A stretch of DNA of 64,000 nucleotides from Pomphorhynchus laevis (lineage: Eukaryota > Acanthocephala > Palaeacanthocephala > Echinorhynchida > Pomphorhynchidae). The notes beneath the pieces are model-generated. The model had not been told where the DNA came from and searched no databases. It worked only from the letters and a program-made list of their open reading frames with translations. Where the stretch lies: assembly GCA_012934845.2 (NCBI GenBank), contig WNNJ02000089.1, positions 124,001-188,000 on the forward strand, given 5' to 3'. Numbering within the stretch: the stretch's first letter is position 1; every line of letters starts with the position of its first letter. Shown here piece by piece: positions 13,501 to 28,500 of the stretch. The translations under genes and the position numbers were made by a program.

Positions 13501-16500
13501 AGGCAAATATATCTTCCGCTTGTAGCCAGCTCATTAGACTGAGACACGTATCCGTAAAAACCCAGTCCATAATTGTTCGAATCTCGTATACAAAAGGAAT
13601 AAGTAGCATTCTAGTACAAAATATAATGAAATTTGAAATGAAATTAAAAGGAGACCAATACAGTTTAAAGCAGAACAGATGAAAATAATCGTATGATTTT
13701 GTAAATACACTGCCGAGTATTTGTGTTGGATACCTACACTTGATTTGGATCGCGGAATATCCAAAGTAAAGGCATTTCAAAAGATACCACAATTGAGCTG
13801 GTGTGTTGTGAACAAATCGACTAAATGGAAAAATAAAAATTAGCAAAAATTACAGATCAAAATAAAAACGACGAATCAACAAAGTTTTAATCAGTAAATC
13901 AATTGTACTCATAGATTAAAATCAAACTGAATTCCTTAAATTAAGCTTATTATTTTTCCTTATATATTGTACATCTAAAATATTTTAAATTAAAATGATT
14001 TAAATGAATGTACAACTTAAAACTGTAGATTATGGAAAAAATTTAACTTGAAATGAATCGGCTAAAAGTAAAGTTTAAAAGCATGCGAAATTCGAGATTT
14101 ATTTGTTATTAATTGTTAATTATTCTAAAAAACAATTTTAAAATACCGTTTCGTAAGCAGTGGAAGAACAAAGAATAGCCAAATATGAACAGCAATTACT
14201 TGAACGATTTGAAATATAGTCTTTCCAACTACATTTTTACGTAGATATAGTGATCGGTCAACCACGAGGAAAATGAATTGAATAAAGAGAAGGGTGAAGA
14301 ACGCTACAGGAACCTACACAATATATAATAGAAAAAGTGATAATTCAAACGTATATACTTTATCTTCTTTAAGAGACTGCACAACGTCAGATCCTTCACT
14401 TGCTCCCTAAATTAAATAAAGGAATACTCCCCTTAAATATTATTTACAGAACATACACCAAAGCTGCTATAGGAACACATTAGAACAAGCAATGAGATTA
14501 GATCACATGAAACCATAATTGCGTAAACATCCCGAACAGGCATAATTGTTTCACTTCGAAATCCAGCCATAAGACTGTGTTTCATAGTCCTTAATTAAGT
14601 AATTAATGCAAACAAATCCGATAAACTTACTGAGTCTACGTATTTTATAAAAATACTGATAAATAAAATATAAATAATTAAATATAAAATTATTAAATAA
14701 TATAAGATTTTATATAATTTATAAAAAGTTAAAATTGAAAATTGAAAATAAAATTTATGAATTGACTAATAAATATCATACGATGAATAAGAATCAGGAT
14801 TAGAGGTCATTTATATTATATTTTATTAACATCATCATAAAACGACCAAATTCCATCCATAATCATTCCCAGTTTGAAGATAACCAATATCGTTACACAA
14901 TAATAAGAATTAGAGGTCATAAGGAGGCACTGCTATGCTATCAGGTTTCGGCCCCTAACTCCTCTACCCAACATAGCAGTGGGGCCAAATACATGCTAAT
15001 GATGTATTTCCTCTGAAATAACTATCTAGTATCTTATTCTAATGCAAAGTATATTATTTATTATCCATCCATAAAAATTTGCCACTTAAGAGTTTAAATT
15101 TATTCTTTACATTATTGTGTTGATTTATATATTTTACTATTTTCTGCTTGATGTTATTTTTATAGTAACCTAGTTTAAAATATGTATCTCTTAAATTATT
15201 TAAATGATTTTGAAGAAAGCCAATATCATTACATATTGTTGCAATTCTTAAAATTTCATTATTTAATGTATTATATTTTATATTATATAGTATGCATGAA
15301 TGCTCATGCAAAAATATGTTTCTTGTAAATTTAAATATGTAATCTTTACGATATAAATTAATAGTAGTTTTAGTTAATGTTAATTTAATGTTCATATCTA
15401 GATATACACCTTCTTTATCATTAATATTGGTTTTGTTAAGAATAAGGCTTTCTGGATAAATGTGCTCACTAATTGAATAAAAATTATTAGAATTAAATAC
15501 ACATATATCATCAATGTATCGAAACATATATTTCATATATTTATATTGTTTAGATTTAGTTTTTGCACAGTTATGAACAAATTCATATTCTGTAAAGCTT
15601 AAAAATAAGTCAGCTATAATTGGGCTACTATTACCACCCATTGGAACACCTTTTACTTGTCTAAATATAGATGTCCCTACTTTTAAATAATTTTGATTGA
15701 TCAAAATATTTAAGGATTCTATTAATTCAATTTTATCCATATATTTATATTTATTTGATGGTTTAATTTTTGTTAGATAGACGTTTTCAATTTATTTTTA
15801 ATATTATTGTGTTGATTTACATGTTAAATTTTATTAAACTTTAACTTTATGTTTCAATATTAATATTAAAATTTACCTGCTTGTCTTAGTTTAACTTCTC
15901 TCTATTTGTTTATTTGTTTCTGAAGTAATTTAAATTTATATTTAAATTTTAATTTAACTATAATTTTTATTAATTTATTATTAAATAATTTATTGTTATT
16001 ACAGGAACGAAGAAGAAAATATCCTTTATTTGATTAAAATTCTATATTTCGATAGCTCCTGCTATCATGATCAGGATTACAAAAAAATGTTTTACAATTT
16101 GTTCCCCCGTGTTTCCAACATTTATACAAAAATACCAGCATTAAATTTAAATAAGTTACATACGTGTATGTGGTTTGCACCGAATAGCAGTGAATTTGTA
16201 AAATATAATGAAGTGTAAGACTTGATATGTTATATTGTATGGTATGTATGATAATAATATAAATATTTATATAATATTATATAATATTAATATATAGGTT
16301 AATATTTATTTATATTTAATGATACCCATTATCATCTAAGAATGGATGCGCTACCATCCATTCGTAATTGTCTGTATAAACAATTAATTGTTATTTAGTT
16401 GTTCAGTTTTATTATTTGACAATTTTAATCTATTGCGCAATTTATTTCTTTCCGCTTTAAACTCATTTAAAAGCTCTAGATTGCCAAATTTATTGAGTAT

Positions 16501-19500
16501 CCTTTATATATCTTTAAAGTACAATGGCAAGAGAAATATTTCTTGAAAATTTTGAAAAAAATCTCACCAGGTATTAAATCGATTTCTTAAATTTAATCTA
16601 AGCCTTTGTAATCTTGATAGTCTGAAATTAATAAAAACGATAACTTTATTCTTATTCATTACGAATTACCTATGAATTGACGGTCCATCGACAACATCTA
16701 AATGTAATTCATTTGTGAAACTAATTTACACGTCAAAGATTTAGATCAAAAATTTTGAGTAAAATGTCTATTGAGTAACAATTCACAATTACAACATAAA
16801 TCAATATGAGCCAATACTTATCAAAATTTGGTGAAATACGAGCTTACATAGAAGTCGTTGAATAAATAATTGCATATATAATACGCTATTAGTGTTACTG
16901 AAGCAAACAGAATGAATAGTGACAACATTTTGGAAGAAGTGAGCTAAGAAAGTAAAATGAAAATAAAACGCGACTTTAAAAGTCGCATCGCTAAGCAAAC
17001 GGATATGTGAATGCTCATCCGTTTTATATTCAATCGGAACAAGTCATTTCAATTACTAATTTACCTCATTGATGATAATAGAAGAATTTCATTAAATAAT
17101 TTAAAAATATATAAATAATTTCAAATTTTTATCATTACAATATGATATATAAACTTTAAATGTTTTAAAATAGTTAGAAATTTACTAAATTTAAATCACA
17201 ATTCAAATATTTTGGCAATTTAAAAACTACCTATTAATTAATAATTTTATCTAATAATGAAAAAAATCCGTTCTTTAATTTTCATTTTACTTAATTATTT
17301 TGATTTGTGTTACTTTGATTTGAATTATTTTGATTTCCACAACAAAGTAAGCATCAAAGAATAAATATATTAAATATATAAATAAATAAATATATAATAT
17401 AATGTTAAAAAGAAAATTGAAAAACTTCAAATTTTTTATATAAGAATAGCAATTCTTAATTAGTTGTTCCTAATAATTTTATATAAAATCTGTTATATAA
17501 AATAAAGAAAATAATAATCTAGTATAAAATAAAATTATTAATTTATTTTAATTATAAAATAAATCAATTCATAAGATTATAAAATTTAATATCAAATTCA
17601 ATTTTCAACAAAAACAAACCTAATGAGAAAACATCAGTAGAACTTTTCCACAACCCCATTCGCTAAATTAAAAATTCAGATAAAAATACGCTATCTTCAA
17701 AATGAAACACAAACTTCAGAAAAAATTTCACATTAAAAATTAAAAATTTTTTTCACATTAAAAAATTATCTAGAATTCTACAATTATAAATTACTTTCAG
17801 TTTTTTGTATTATCAATTTTTATCAATTTTTTATTCAATTTAAGGTCGTGTAATAAAGCTTACGAATAAAAAGCCGACAAAAAATATTATTTTATTGTTT
17901 TAAAACTGTCATTATTTAATAACTCATGAAACGTCAAAACAGAAGCAGCATCAAAGAGTATTACGTGATCCAGTGCAACACGAGAATTATGAATGATAGC
18001 AGATAAAAGTTTGCATTTTATTGTTATATTATATTTTATTGCTTCACGTTAAATAATGATAAGTAGTAAATTGTGAAATTACTAATTTCACAATTCACAA
18101 AATCATTTATATGCAAAAAATATTTTCCTTAAACATAAAAATTTATAAATTCTTTAACTATTTCGATTTTAAGAATTTAAAATTATTTAATTCGTGAACA
18201 ATGTAAACGAAAACACTCTTTTTATAGATAATGCAAGAACGTAATAAAATAATTGAAAAAAAAACAGTTAAATTATTAAACTATTTCGATTTTAAGAATT
18301 TAAAATTATTTAATTTTAAATTAATAAACATTAAAGTTATAGTTTGTTCTTTTAGAAGGTTATGTTAAAAGATAGAAAATCCACAATTATAATGTAACTT
18401 AAAATAATTAATATAATTAATTATAATTATTATAAATAATTGATAATATAATTACAATCAATAATTTATAAATATGTTTAAAGTTTAAAAATAAATTTAC
18501 TAAAACAAGAATTCTTGATTAAAATAATTAAGAAAAAAGAACAAATTGCATGTTAAAAAGTAAAGGTTAATATAATTTTGTTTGCAAACAAAAAATTAAT
18601 AAATATTTGAAGTATCCAAAATGCTTGAAACACAATTAGAAAAAAGTCAAATTAATGATAGATAAATGCAAATTGCATATTAAGAAATTAAGTAGTTAAC
18701 CTTTTGCATTGATTTGTGGAAGAAAAGTGCAAGAAGCAAAAATAAGTCAGAAACGTCAAATGTTGATCCTGCAATACTCTCAACTCCGAGTACTCTGAAA
18801 GGATAGAATATACTCGATTCCTCGATTATTTCGTTATTGAATAACAGGTTCAAACGAAATTGATACATGTACTTGAAGACGATAATAGCCTAAACAGTCT
18901 ATAACTATATAGATTTCTTAAAAATTTACAATACCTCAGTGTATGTTATGACTAGTATCCAGTACAGCCTAGGAGGCCTTGGAACACATAGCATTGCCCA
19001 AAGAAAAACCGATAGTGGCAGCATGATTGATAGCACTGACGCGGAAAGCAAATGATTAATGATCATAAAAAAGTAACAAACAACGTCCGAGTTTGCCACA
19101 ATATAGAAATATACGCTACGCAACAGAGCAGTGGTTTTCGACGAATTTACGTCACTGTCGTTGGAATCATCAAAATGATCGCTATGAAAATTAAAATTAT
19201 AATCGTAAAATAACAAACATTTAAACCTATCGTCCATGTAATTAAGTGTGTCGTCGATCATCTAAATATTATTATTGTATATATTATATATTTATTATTA
19301 TATATTGTGGTGCAACTATTGTTATTTGAGAACAAAAAAGAGAATCCATAAAAATCAGTTTAAAATGTTTTAATATTAAATATTTGAAAAATATCAATCT
19401 TCTAAATATCAAAAGTCATTCATACAAATAATCATAAATATTAATAAATATAATCGGTAAAAAATTTATAAAATAAAAATTAATTATCAATTAATATAAA

Positions 19501-22500
19501 TTAAATATATTATAAATTAATAATTAATAAATTTGATTACTTGCTCTTATATATCTCTTATACATTTTTCAACATTTTGCAAGATATTTCCAATCCTAAA
19601 TTGGCTATTAATTATTAAAATAAAATGAATTTTATTAATTTTATTTATTAATAATTTTGTCGTTTTATAATTAAAATATAAGATTAAATAAATAAACAAA
19701 AAATTACATAAATATAGGCTTCAATATTTTCGGATGTTAATATACATTTGTAAATAAATATTATTTTAACATTTTTTGAGACATTTATAATTCATATACA
19801 TTTAATGCAAAACTTATCAAAGTGACTAATATTTATTATTGGCAAAACAATAATAAATAATTAATAATATTTATTATTAGCACTGAAATGTCAAAATTCA
19901 TTTATGAATTGAATTTAAATATGAATTGACAATATAATACAAATTAAATAAAATAATATAATATAAAGAATTAAGTTAATAATTATAAGTAAAAAATATA
20001 ATTATATGTAAATATATATGATTATAAATATAAAAAAATTATAATTATAATTATAAATATATTTTACTTATAAATTTAATTATAAGTAAAATAATATAAT
20101 ATAAAGAATTAAGTTAATAATTATAAGTAAATAATTAAATTATAATTATTAAGTAAATTAAAATTAATGGTTAATAAATTAATATTTATATAATTTTTAA
20201 ATATTGATATTTTTTGATATTTAACAAATTTAATGATTTAACAAACAATTCATAAATAATATTAAAATGAATTGAAATTAATAATTTAATAGTATTTTTA
20301 AAATAAATTTTAAAAACCGTTAAGGTTGAATAAATAATATTATTTTTATTGTGTATATAATTTTGTATTTATTTAAGATATTAAAATGAATTATTTACTT
20401 TTGTTGATAAAATAAATTAATTAATTATGTTAATTTATTTGATATAAAATTTAATTTATTTGTAATATAAAATGTTATTAATAAATCAGTTTATCGAAAC
20501 AATTATTTTTCAATTTTTAAATAATTAATAAATCAGTTTATCAAATAATTTTTGTAAATGATTTTGATGAAACATTCACTGAATGATATTACTATATTAT
20601 TTTAGAACGTGCTATTAAAATCAATTTTCTTTTGAAACTATCCCTTTTGATATGTGTGCCTTTTGAAATTTGTTAATTATTTTTGATTAAAAATAATAAT
20701 TAAAATCTAAAAATTAAAGATTTTAAAAATTATAATTTTATTTTAAAATTATTTAAATTAATAATTTAATTTAACAAATTAAATTAGTGAATCTTTTAAA
20801 ATAAAGTTATCGAACAAAATAATTGAATTAAATATAAAGCATATATACTTCAACATCACATACCTCACCAACGTCAACTTCGTCAAGGAATTCTCCGATT
20901 CCATTTCTCCATTCAGTATTACTTACTATTAATCGATTCTTTATTAGTTTGCGCTCTTGCTTAAGCTCTTTATCAATTTGGCTCAGATAGCTAGATCGAG
21001 AATCTAACCAATCTATTGAGATCAAAACAGCGCTGTTAAACACAGGCAAAATCCATTCTTTAAGAATACTGGCCTGACGATATAAGAATCCAATTCCTCA
21101 AATTTACAAAATTTTGAGAAATGATAATAAAGTGGCATTTAATTTCATAAGAATTACACTTTATCACAAGAAAATATACTTGACATATGATCTTTAAAAA
21201 TGCAGTTTATTATTTATTTCACAAACGCCACTAGCTATTTTCAAAATCATATATTTTTAAGGTCAAATCAGTTAAGGTCTAATCAGTTAAGGTCTAATCA
21301 GTTAAGGTCTAATCAGTTAAAATATAATCAGTTAAAATCCAATCAGTTGATAAGTTAAAGTTATTAAATCAGTTGATAAAAAAGTTTTTATAAAATTTTT
21401 TTTAATGAAAGAGATTTTATTAATAAAATATACATAAATTTTTATCAAAAAAGACAAATAGGAAGGTCGACAATGGTATCGCGATTGTCACGCATACTGA
21501 GAAAGTTGCGGAACGCATTGCCTCACGACATCATGACTGCGTCATCATTGAGCCAATTTAAAGCCATGGTCAACACTTGGATAATACACGCTGTTCAATG
21601 CAACATTGGATGTTCTTACACTTGGTTTGGTTGAAATTGATATGTTTATTTAATGTTTTGTAATGTACGATGAGCGGGCAAAATAACCTTCTCGGTCAAA
21701 GCTCTGTATATAATAAAGAGATTTTATTAATATCAATAAACATAAATTTTCATATAGTTTCTAACCGTTTGAAAGTCAGTTGTTATGATTCATCATCTGC
21801 ATTTAATTGTGCGCGTCGAATGCCAGTGAATCTGGATTCCGCGCCTGGTCGAAGAATGCGCGAACTTCTTAAGCAAAGAGATGCACCACTTGTAATAGCG
21901 AATGCCAATTTTCTTTTCAATGTTGTTAGTATGTCAACATATTCTTCTGCAGTATTATTGCTAGCTTTTGATGCAATTTTTTCAAAATCTTGATTACTTC
22001 ATTGCTCATTCCGCCTGATGTAGAGAGAACTAAGGGGATAAATTCACACTGATCAATTGTTTGAATGCGCTCACTGTATTTTGCTTGTTTTCTAATGTCG
22101 TTATAATCAAATGTTGACGAAGGACTTCGGCGAATGTTTGATTGAGCATAAATATAATATATTTTAGAACGATGCAACGCCGACAGCGATGAGACGAAAA
22201 TTGTAACGTCGAAATACGTCCGCTCAAAGCGTGCATTACTTAATCCCGTACACATTATGTCAAGGCGTGCCAGCCTGTCTCTGGTAGTTGTCTGCTTCTC
22301 GAAAACCACAGTGCCCGGGACAGGTGCGAGTTGTGGTTCAATTTCGACTCTATGACACACTTTTTTAAGCGCTGACGCGCATAAATCACGAATCATATCA
22401 TGTCTAATCATTGGAACTCCGCCGCGTTTTCAGGATAACGAATGCTCTATATGAATTGGCGACTGGAAAATACATATTGAATTCCGAAGCGATTCAGGAG

Positions 22501-25500
22501 TTTAACCATACCGGCAGCAAATTGCGTCTTCAAATTCTGTAGCGCTCAAATGAAATTTCTCTGAAGCCAAAGACAAAGCGCTAAGCCAAACTGAAGCCCA
22601 TTCTGCACAGGCATGATCAATCAAATTTTTGCTTTCCACCGACCATGTGTCTAATATGGAAGACAATCGATTTTGATATTCGATTTTACGTGTGGTAATG
22701 ATCCCTTTTATTATATCCGCTTGTAGATTATTAAGATTATCGCTGTGAAGTCCTGAGTTATACGTTTCACAAATCCGTTGGGAATATAAATATTCCATAT
22801 TACACAAAACTGATGGATCGAAAATTCCCAGACCTCCTAGTTTCGATGGAGAAGATGAGATAGTTCCCCACTCCGAATCGATTTCGCGTCCGATTGTTGA
22901 TGAAACAAAATGCTTGAAAATTGTTTCAGATAGCTGTGTTAGTTGCATTGAGTTACACTTTACACTTCGTAGAAAATGAGTCCATCGGAATTGCACAGAT
23001 TTGACGAAGCCTGCATAGGCAATATGGGGATCTATTTTTGCAACATCTGCTGGCCGTCCGACAACCCGAGACCACTAACAACACGAATTTTGAATGACCG
23101 AATCGACATACTCTTCAGTACCCACAGCAATTCCGAGAATTTCAATGCCTTCAGTTGTATAATTAATTCCAAAAGGCAAAAACGGATTTTCAATTACTTC
23201 GTGAGTTAATAATGAAGTTTTTGTAGGGTTTAATTGATAGCCAATTTTTGGCTACAAAAATTGGCAATTTTTGTAGCCAAAAATGTAGTAGCCTACAATT
23301 TTTTGCGTCCGATTGTTAATGGAACAAAATGTTTGAAAATTGTTTCAGTACCGGACGGTTCTGCGAAGCCTTTTGTTCTTCGACATGAGGACACAATGCT
23401 ACTCTCATCAAGAGCACTAAAACAAACTCGATGTGATAATGTGAGGTCGATCAAAGCTTTGCTCAATAGAGCTTTCTGAGGAGGTGAGAATGCTTGTGGA
23501 TGCATTGTTTGTAGCCTTTCTTTAACGGTAATGCCATCTATAATAGAGTCATGAGGTAAAGTACCTTGCATTGATTTGTCCAATAATATTCCAGTTCCAT
23601 CAGAAATTTTTCCTGTGCTTATACATTTTATATATCTCTTCTTCCAATCTGACGGAGCTTCCGTGAAATGCGTAGTTTCAATCGACGTTGCAGAAAGTTT
23701 GCCTCATTAAAGAGATCAAAAAAACGTTGTTCATTCCAAAGCTGCAATCTTCATTCTAAAGACTTTCGAATTGTAATCCGATTTTGTCGTCAGATTTAGT
23801 GAATGGTCCATTGTCAATGTTATCAAGGATGTTCACTTTATTCACACAGTTAGGTGCTTGACAATTGATACAACTCGTTTTGGATTTAGCACATTTGCAA
23901 CCCCGGCATTTAGCATTCGGTCAATTGCATCCACAATACTGGTTTTCCTTTCGGCATTAGGTTGTATTATATTGTATGTATTTATTGCGTGCTTTGATTG
24001 TAAGAATGTGTGTTTAAGGTTGTAAGAACTTAGTATAATCAAGACAAATTTAAAACAAACTTGATGTGATAATGTGACGTCGGTCAAAGCTTTGCTCAAT
24101 AAAGCTTCCTGAGGAGGTAAAAATGCTTGTGGATGCATTGTCTGTAGCCTCTTTTAACGGTAATGCCATTGTAAGAACTTATTATAATCATGACAATTTA
24201 AATTTTAAAAATAATAATATTATAATAATAATAATATAATATTATAATTATATTTAATTATATTACTTTCAAATTTTAAAATATATATATGTCGTAGGAT
24301 AAAATCCTACGACATTAACTAGACTTGACAAGAGCTTTTTGTAATAAAACAAAGAAGCAAAACAACTGAGTAGATCTTCAGACAGTACAAGTATGGATAA
24401 AATATATGGATAAAATTAATGGTTTTCAAATTCAGTTATTTTTTAATTAGTTCAATTACTGAACTAATTTATTTTAGGCTTAAACGTTTTGCAACTAAAA
24501 AATTCAAAAACATTTTAAATAATATTTTGTAGAAGAGTTGGTAGTCAGCCTTCTGCCGAGCCCTTTTGACGATTCCTACTACTAGGTGGTGGAAGAAGTT
24601 CGTCAATATGTGCGTGGTCAGGTACGAGTAATAGCTGACCCCGGTAATGTAGGTCAGCTACATTCGATTATAAATTACAATCTATACAATTAATTATTTA
24701 ATAAAAAAATGTATTTTTTAATTATCTAATCACAACAACAATTGGAAAAATAATTAATATATTAAATATAATTAATATATTATATTAATATAATTAATAT
24801 ATTAATTATATTATAATTATATAATTAATATAATTAATATATAAAATATATTAAATATAATTAATATATTAATAATTAATATATTAAAAAATATCAATAA
24901 TAAAGAATATTACATATTACGCAATTTAGATATTATACTGATTAATCTTACCTCTTTGAAGCAACGATAATGTTCGAATAGATTCATTGGGAAAGGAGGG
25001 AGTATTAGTCAAACGATCGTAAGGAGGCAGATCGATTTTATCTATAAAATTATGTAAAAATCGATAATAAAATAAGACATTACCTTCTCCTACGATATTT
25101 GAGATATCTCTGGAAAACAAATTATCAGGAACATCTTCAGGCTACAAAAATAGTAATTTTTAATTACATAATCATTTTTATTCTTGTAACAAGAATAAAC
25201 GATGATGATAATGATGCTATCATCAAATAACGATGTTTCGATGATTTTTCAAATCGATGATTAAGCAAATCATTTTGTTTTTCATTGTGGTCAGATGTAA
25301 CCGAAAATAATTTAAAAAAGTTTAAATTCATTAAAATGTGGTTAAGATGTTATTTAAAGTTTATTAAATGTTTTGACAAACTCAAAAAATAACATTTTTG
25401 AGTCAAAAATACAATGCTTTTTATAAATACATTGACATTTTGATTATTTTAAATTATCACAGTAAATTATTATAAAGTCAGTTATCATGTATGGAGTCAT

Positions 25501-28500
25501 GCAATATATTAGAATATATAGTCATATGCCATGATAATTATAAAATTATCGATGTTACAAGAATAAAAAATATAAAAAGAATATAAAGAATATAGAAAAT
25601 ATTAAAAGAATATAGAAGCACCAGCTTAGACAATAATTGTCTGAGAACACTCTCAAAAGTGTTCTCAGACAATTTTTACTTGAGTGTTATCAAGTAACGA
25701 ACAGTTCATTACTGAAAATTAGCAATGGCAATTATCTTTTCCGTCTTATCCGTCTTATGATGTATCTTGAAAATTATTGGATGAAGGTTTTTCTGAAGCT
25801 CAAAGAAAAGTATAGTTCTTTTACTTAAATAATTGTGAAGCATTTATCCATCGTATTTCAACAAAGTTGAATTTTTAAGCAGAGTAGAAAAATTGTGCGA
25901 GTAAAATGTTTGATTAAACAATTTGTGCACTTATATTTTGATTATATAGAATTGTAAACCCGTCTAGAAGTATTTTTCTGCACCAGCCGTCGAAACTACA
26001 TCATTAGTAGACCTATAAGTGGATCCATCCACATTTGTCACATATAATATATTATATTAACAGATAAATGAATATCATTGTATAATCTAACAAACACATA
26101 CTAGTATATAATCTAACAGACACATACTAGTATATAATCTAACAGACACAATAATAATCATATAGCTACGAGATACAAAAAAATAGAAAAAAAACGAATA
26201 TTAATTTTACCTGTTCTGATACAACACCGGAAGAATGCGCAGCCATATTTTTAGGTGCCGAACTTGGAGTCATAGAAATAACACGAACATCTTCAAGATC
26301 CTCAAACATGTAATAATCTGCAGATCTGATGGCTAAATGAAGATTGCAAATTAATTTCGCGAAAAAAAAACTTGAAGAGCTAATAATCTATATATTATTA
26401 AAACAATTTTTATGCAATATTTTAAAAAGCGGACATTTTAATAATGTTTTTGAATGAAGAAATGTTTATGAACGTATACATTTATTAATTAACTTTAAAT
26501 ATTACGCTATGCTTTATCTATTATCTATTATGTTTATCTACTCATCTGTTATGCCAGATGAATTTAAAAATGAGGTGATAAAATTGAAATTTTTTAAAAT
26601 ACTTGCAAATCAAATTAAATAACAATACAATAAAATTAAAATAACAAGTTGACTATATTTTATGATCTGATTTCTTGAAGCTTAAAATAAATTAGATATT
26701 GATAAAATTAATAAAAATAAGTGTTGTCGATCAACCAGGTGCATCATTGACTTAAATTGATAACAGTAAAATATATCAAACTTATAGAAATTAAAATCGC
26801 ATATACAAATATGTTACATTTTAACTTGTTACAATTTAAAAAATATAAAAATACATATTAAATTCAGAATGCTTTGATCATTACGACAAAAAAGTCATGA
26901 CATGAATTAAACATTTCCCCGTCAGTAAAGGTAGTTTTAATTTTTTAATAGCTCCCACTTGCAAACAGAGTTAAAACTGTACATATTAAAAATATATTAC
27001 TTCAATTGGAATTTTATTTAATTAAATTAGAATTTACTAATTTACATTTCTGACTTTGTAAAGCCAAAAATGTCACCTTCACTTAAATTACTCTCAAGTT
27101 TTACTAATTCATATTTAAGTTAAAATTTCTAAAAATATTATTTAATTTTATTTAATTTTACAATATTACAATATTTTTATATTATTGATGTACGCGATTA
27201 ACATTAGATATTTACTATTTTATCAGTATCCTTTGCAAAACCAAATTGTTACTGAAATGATTTAATTAATATTTAACTAAATTATACATCATTTTTAAAA
27301 AGATTTAAGGAAATACTTTCAAAATAAATATACTCGAAATATTCGTTTGTCACCTTCAAAATGTTCATTTGCCTCTCTGTAACTATGCGACAATTTAGCT
27401 TGTTGGCATTGAATTCTTTCAATATTATCCCGTAATTTTGCGATCTCTGCATTCTCAAGATCTACGCTTATCTGCACTTCTTCCTCTAGCAGACGATTCA
27501 ATATGATAGCACCGCTGTTAAGAAATAACATGTTAAAAACAAAACAACTTTGAAATAAATTTCATAATAGGAAATTGGGCGGTTTAAAATTAAACAAATG
27601 TTAGTTTCTTGTTTTTAATTAAATGTAATCAAATAACTGAAACTAATAAATGCAATGCTCTCGTTTATCCAGCTTCAACAGTTATTGACATATAACTTTA
27701 AAACAAATAATTTTAACGATCAGATGCGATTCAAATAAAACATTTGATCAAATCTACTTCAAATTAATATTTAATAACGTCTAATCACAAAATAATGATT
27801 GTCTACAAAGTAGTCAGCATTGATTTTATCACAAATATAAACGTTTTATAATTATCTAGTTTGCCGTTTCAATTACAACGGATAGACAGACGAAAAATCA
27901 GTGAGAAACTGAAATTTATATCGCAAATTCTTAAAACAATAATGTTTTCAGAATACTGTATTTTAGAGCAAATACAGTATTAATGTTCTATTAACATTAA
28001 TTTATAATTTATAATTATAATTATATATTATATCGTAATTAAGTAATTACTGTATAATCGTATTAAGTTTTTCTTTGTACTAAACATCTAAAGCATCTTA
28101 AAATTCTAAAGAAATTGGCAAAAAAACAATATATTTTTTAATTTCTAAAAAGTATATAATTTTCTAAAGATGCTTTCAGAAGTTAGCAAGACATCAAAAA
28201 TAATTTCCTCTTTTCTTTTATCCAGCTCCAGTAATTCTTTATCAAAATAGATAATTATCAACTATTTAAAATCTCAATCAACTTAAAGTTCTAAAGAAAT
28301 TGGCATAGTGTGTAGCAAAATGTTAACATATTTTAGTGAAATCTCTCGTTTTGGTCTCAGAAATGTTGAGAAGCGCCTTCATGAATCCTTATTTACATAA
28401 TTGTTCATACAATTAGATTAAAGCACGTTATTGCTAACATTGAAAGATGTAATGATGATAATTTTCTTTATAAAATGTATACTTCTTATTAGAATAAGAT

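Noticed and set aside
13534-13764. Second minus-strand ORF overlapping the Piezo anchor exons
   Set aside because: It is the alternative frame of E35/E36 and the small intron between them.
22976-23479. Plus-strand ORFs of 77 and 81 codons
   Set aside because: Antisense shadows of the LINE-A copy.
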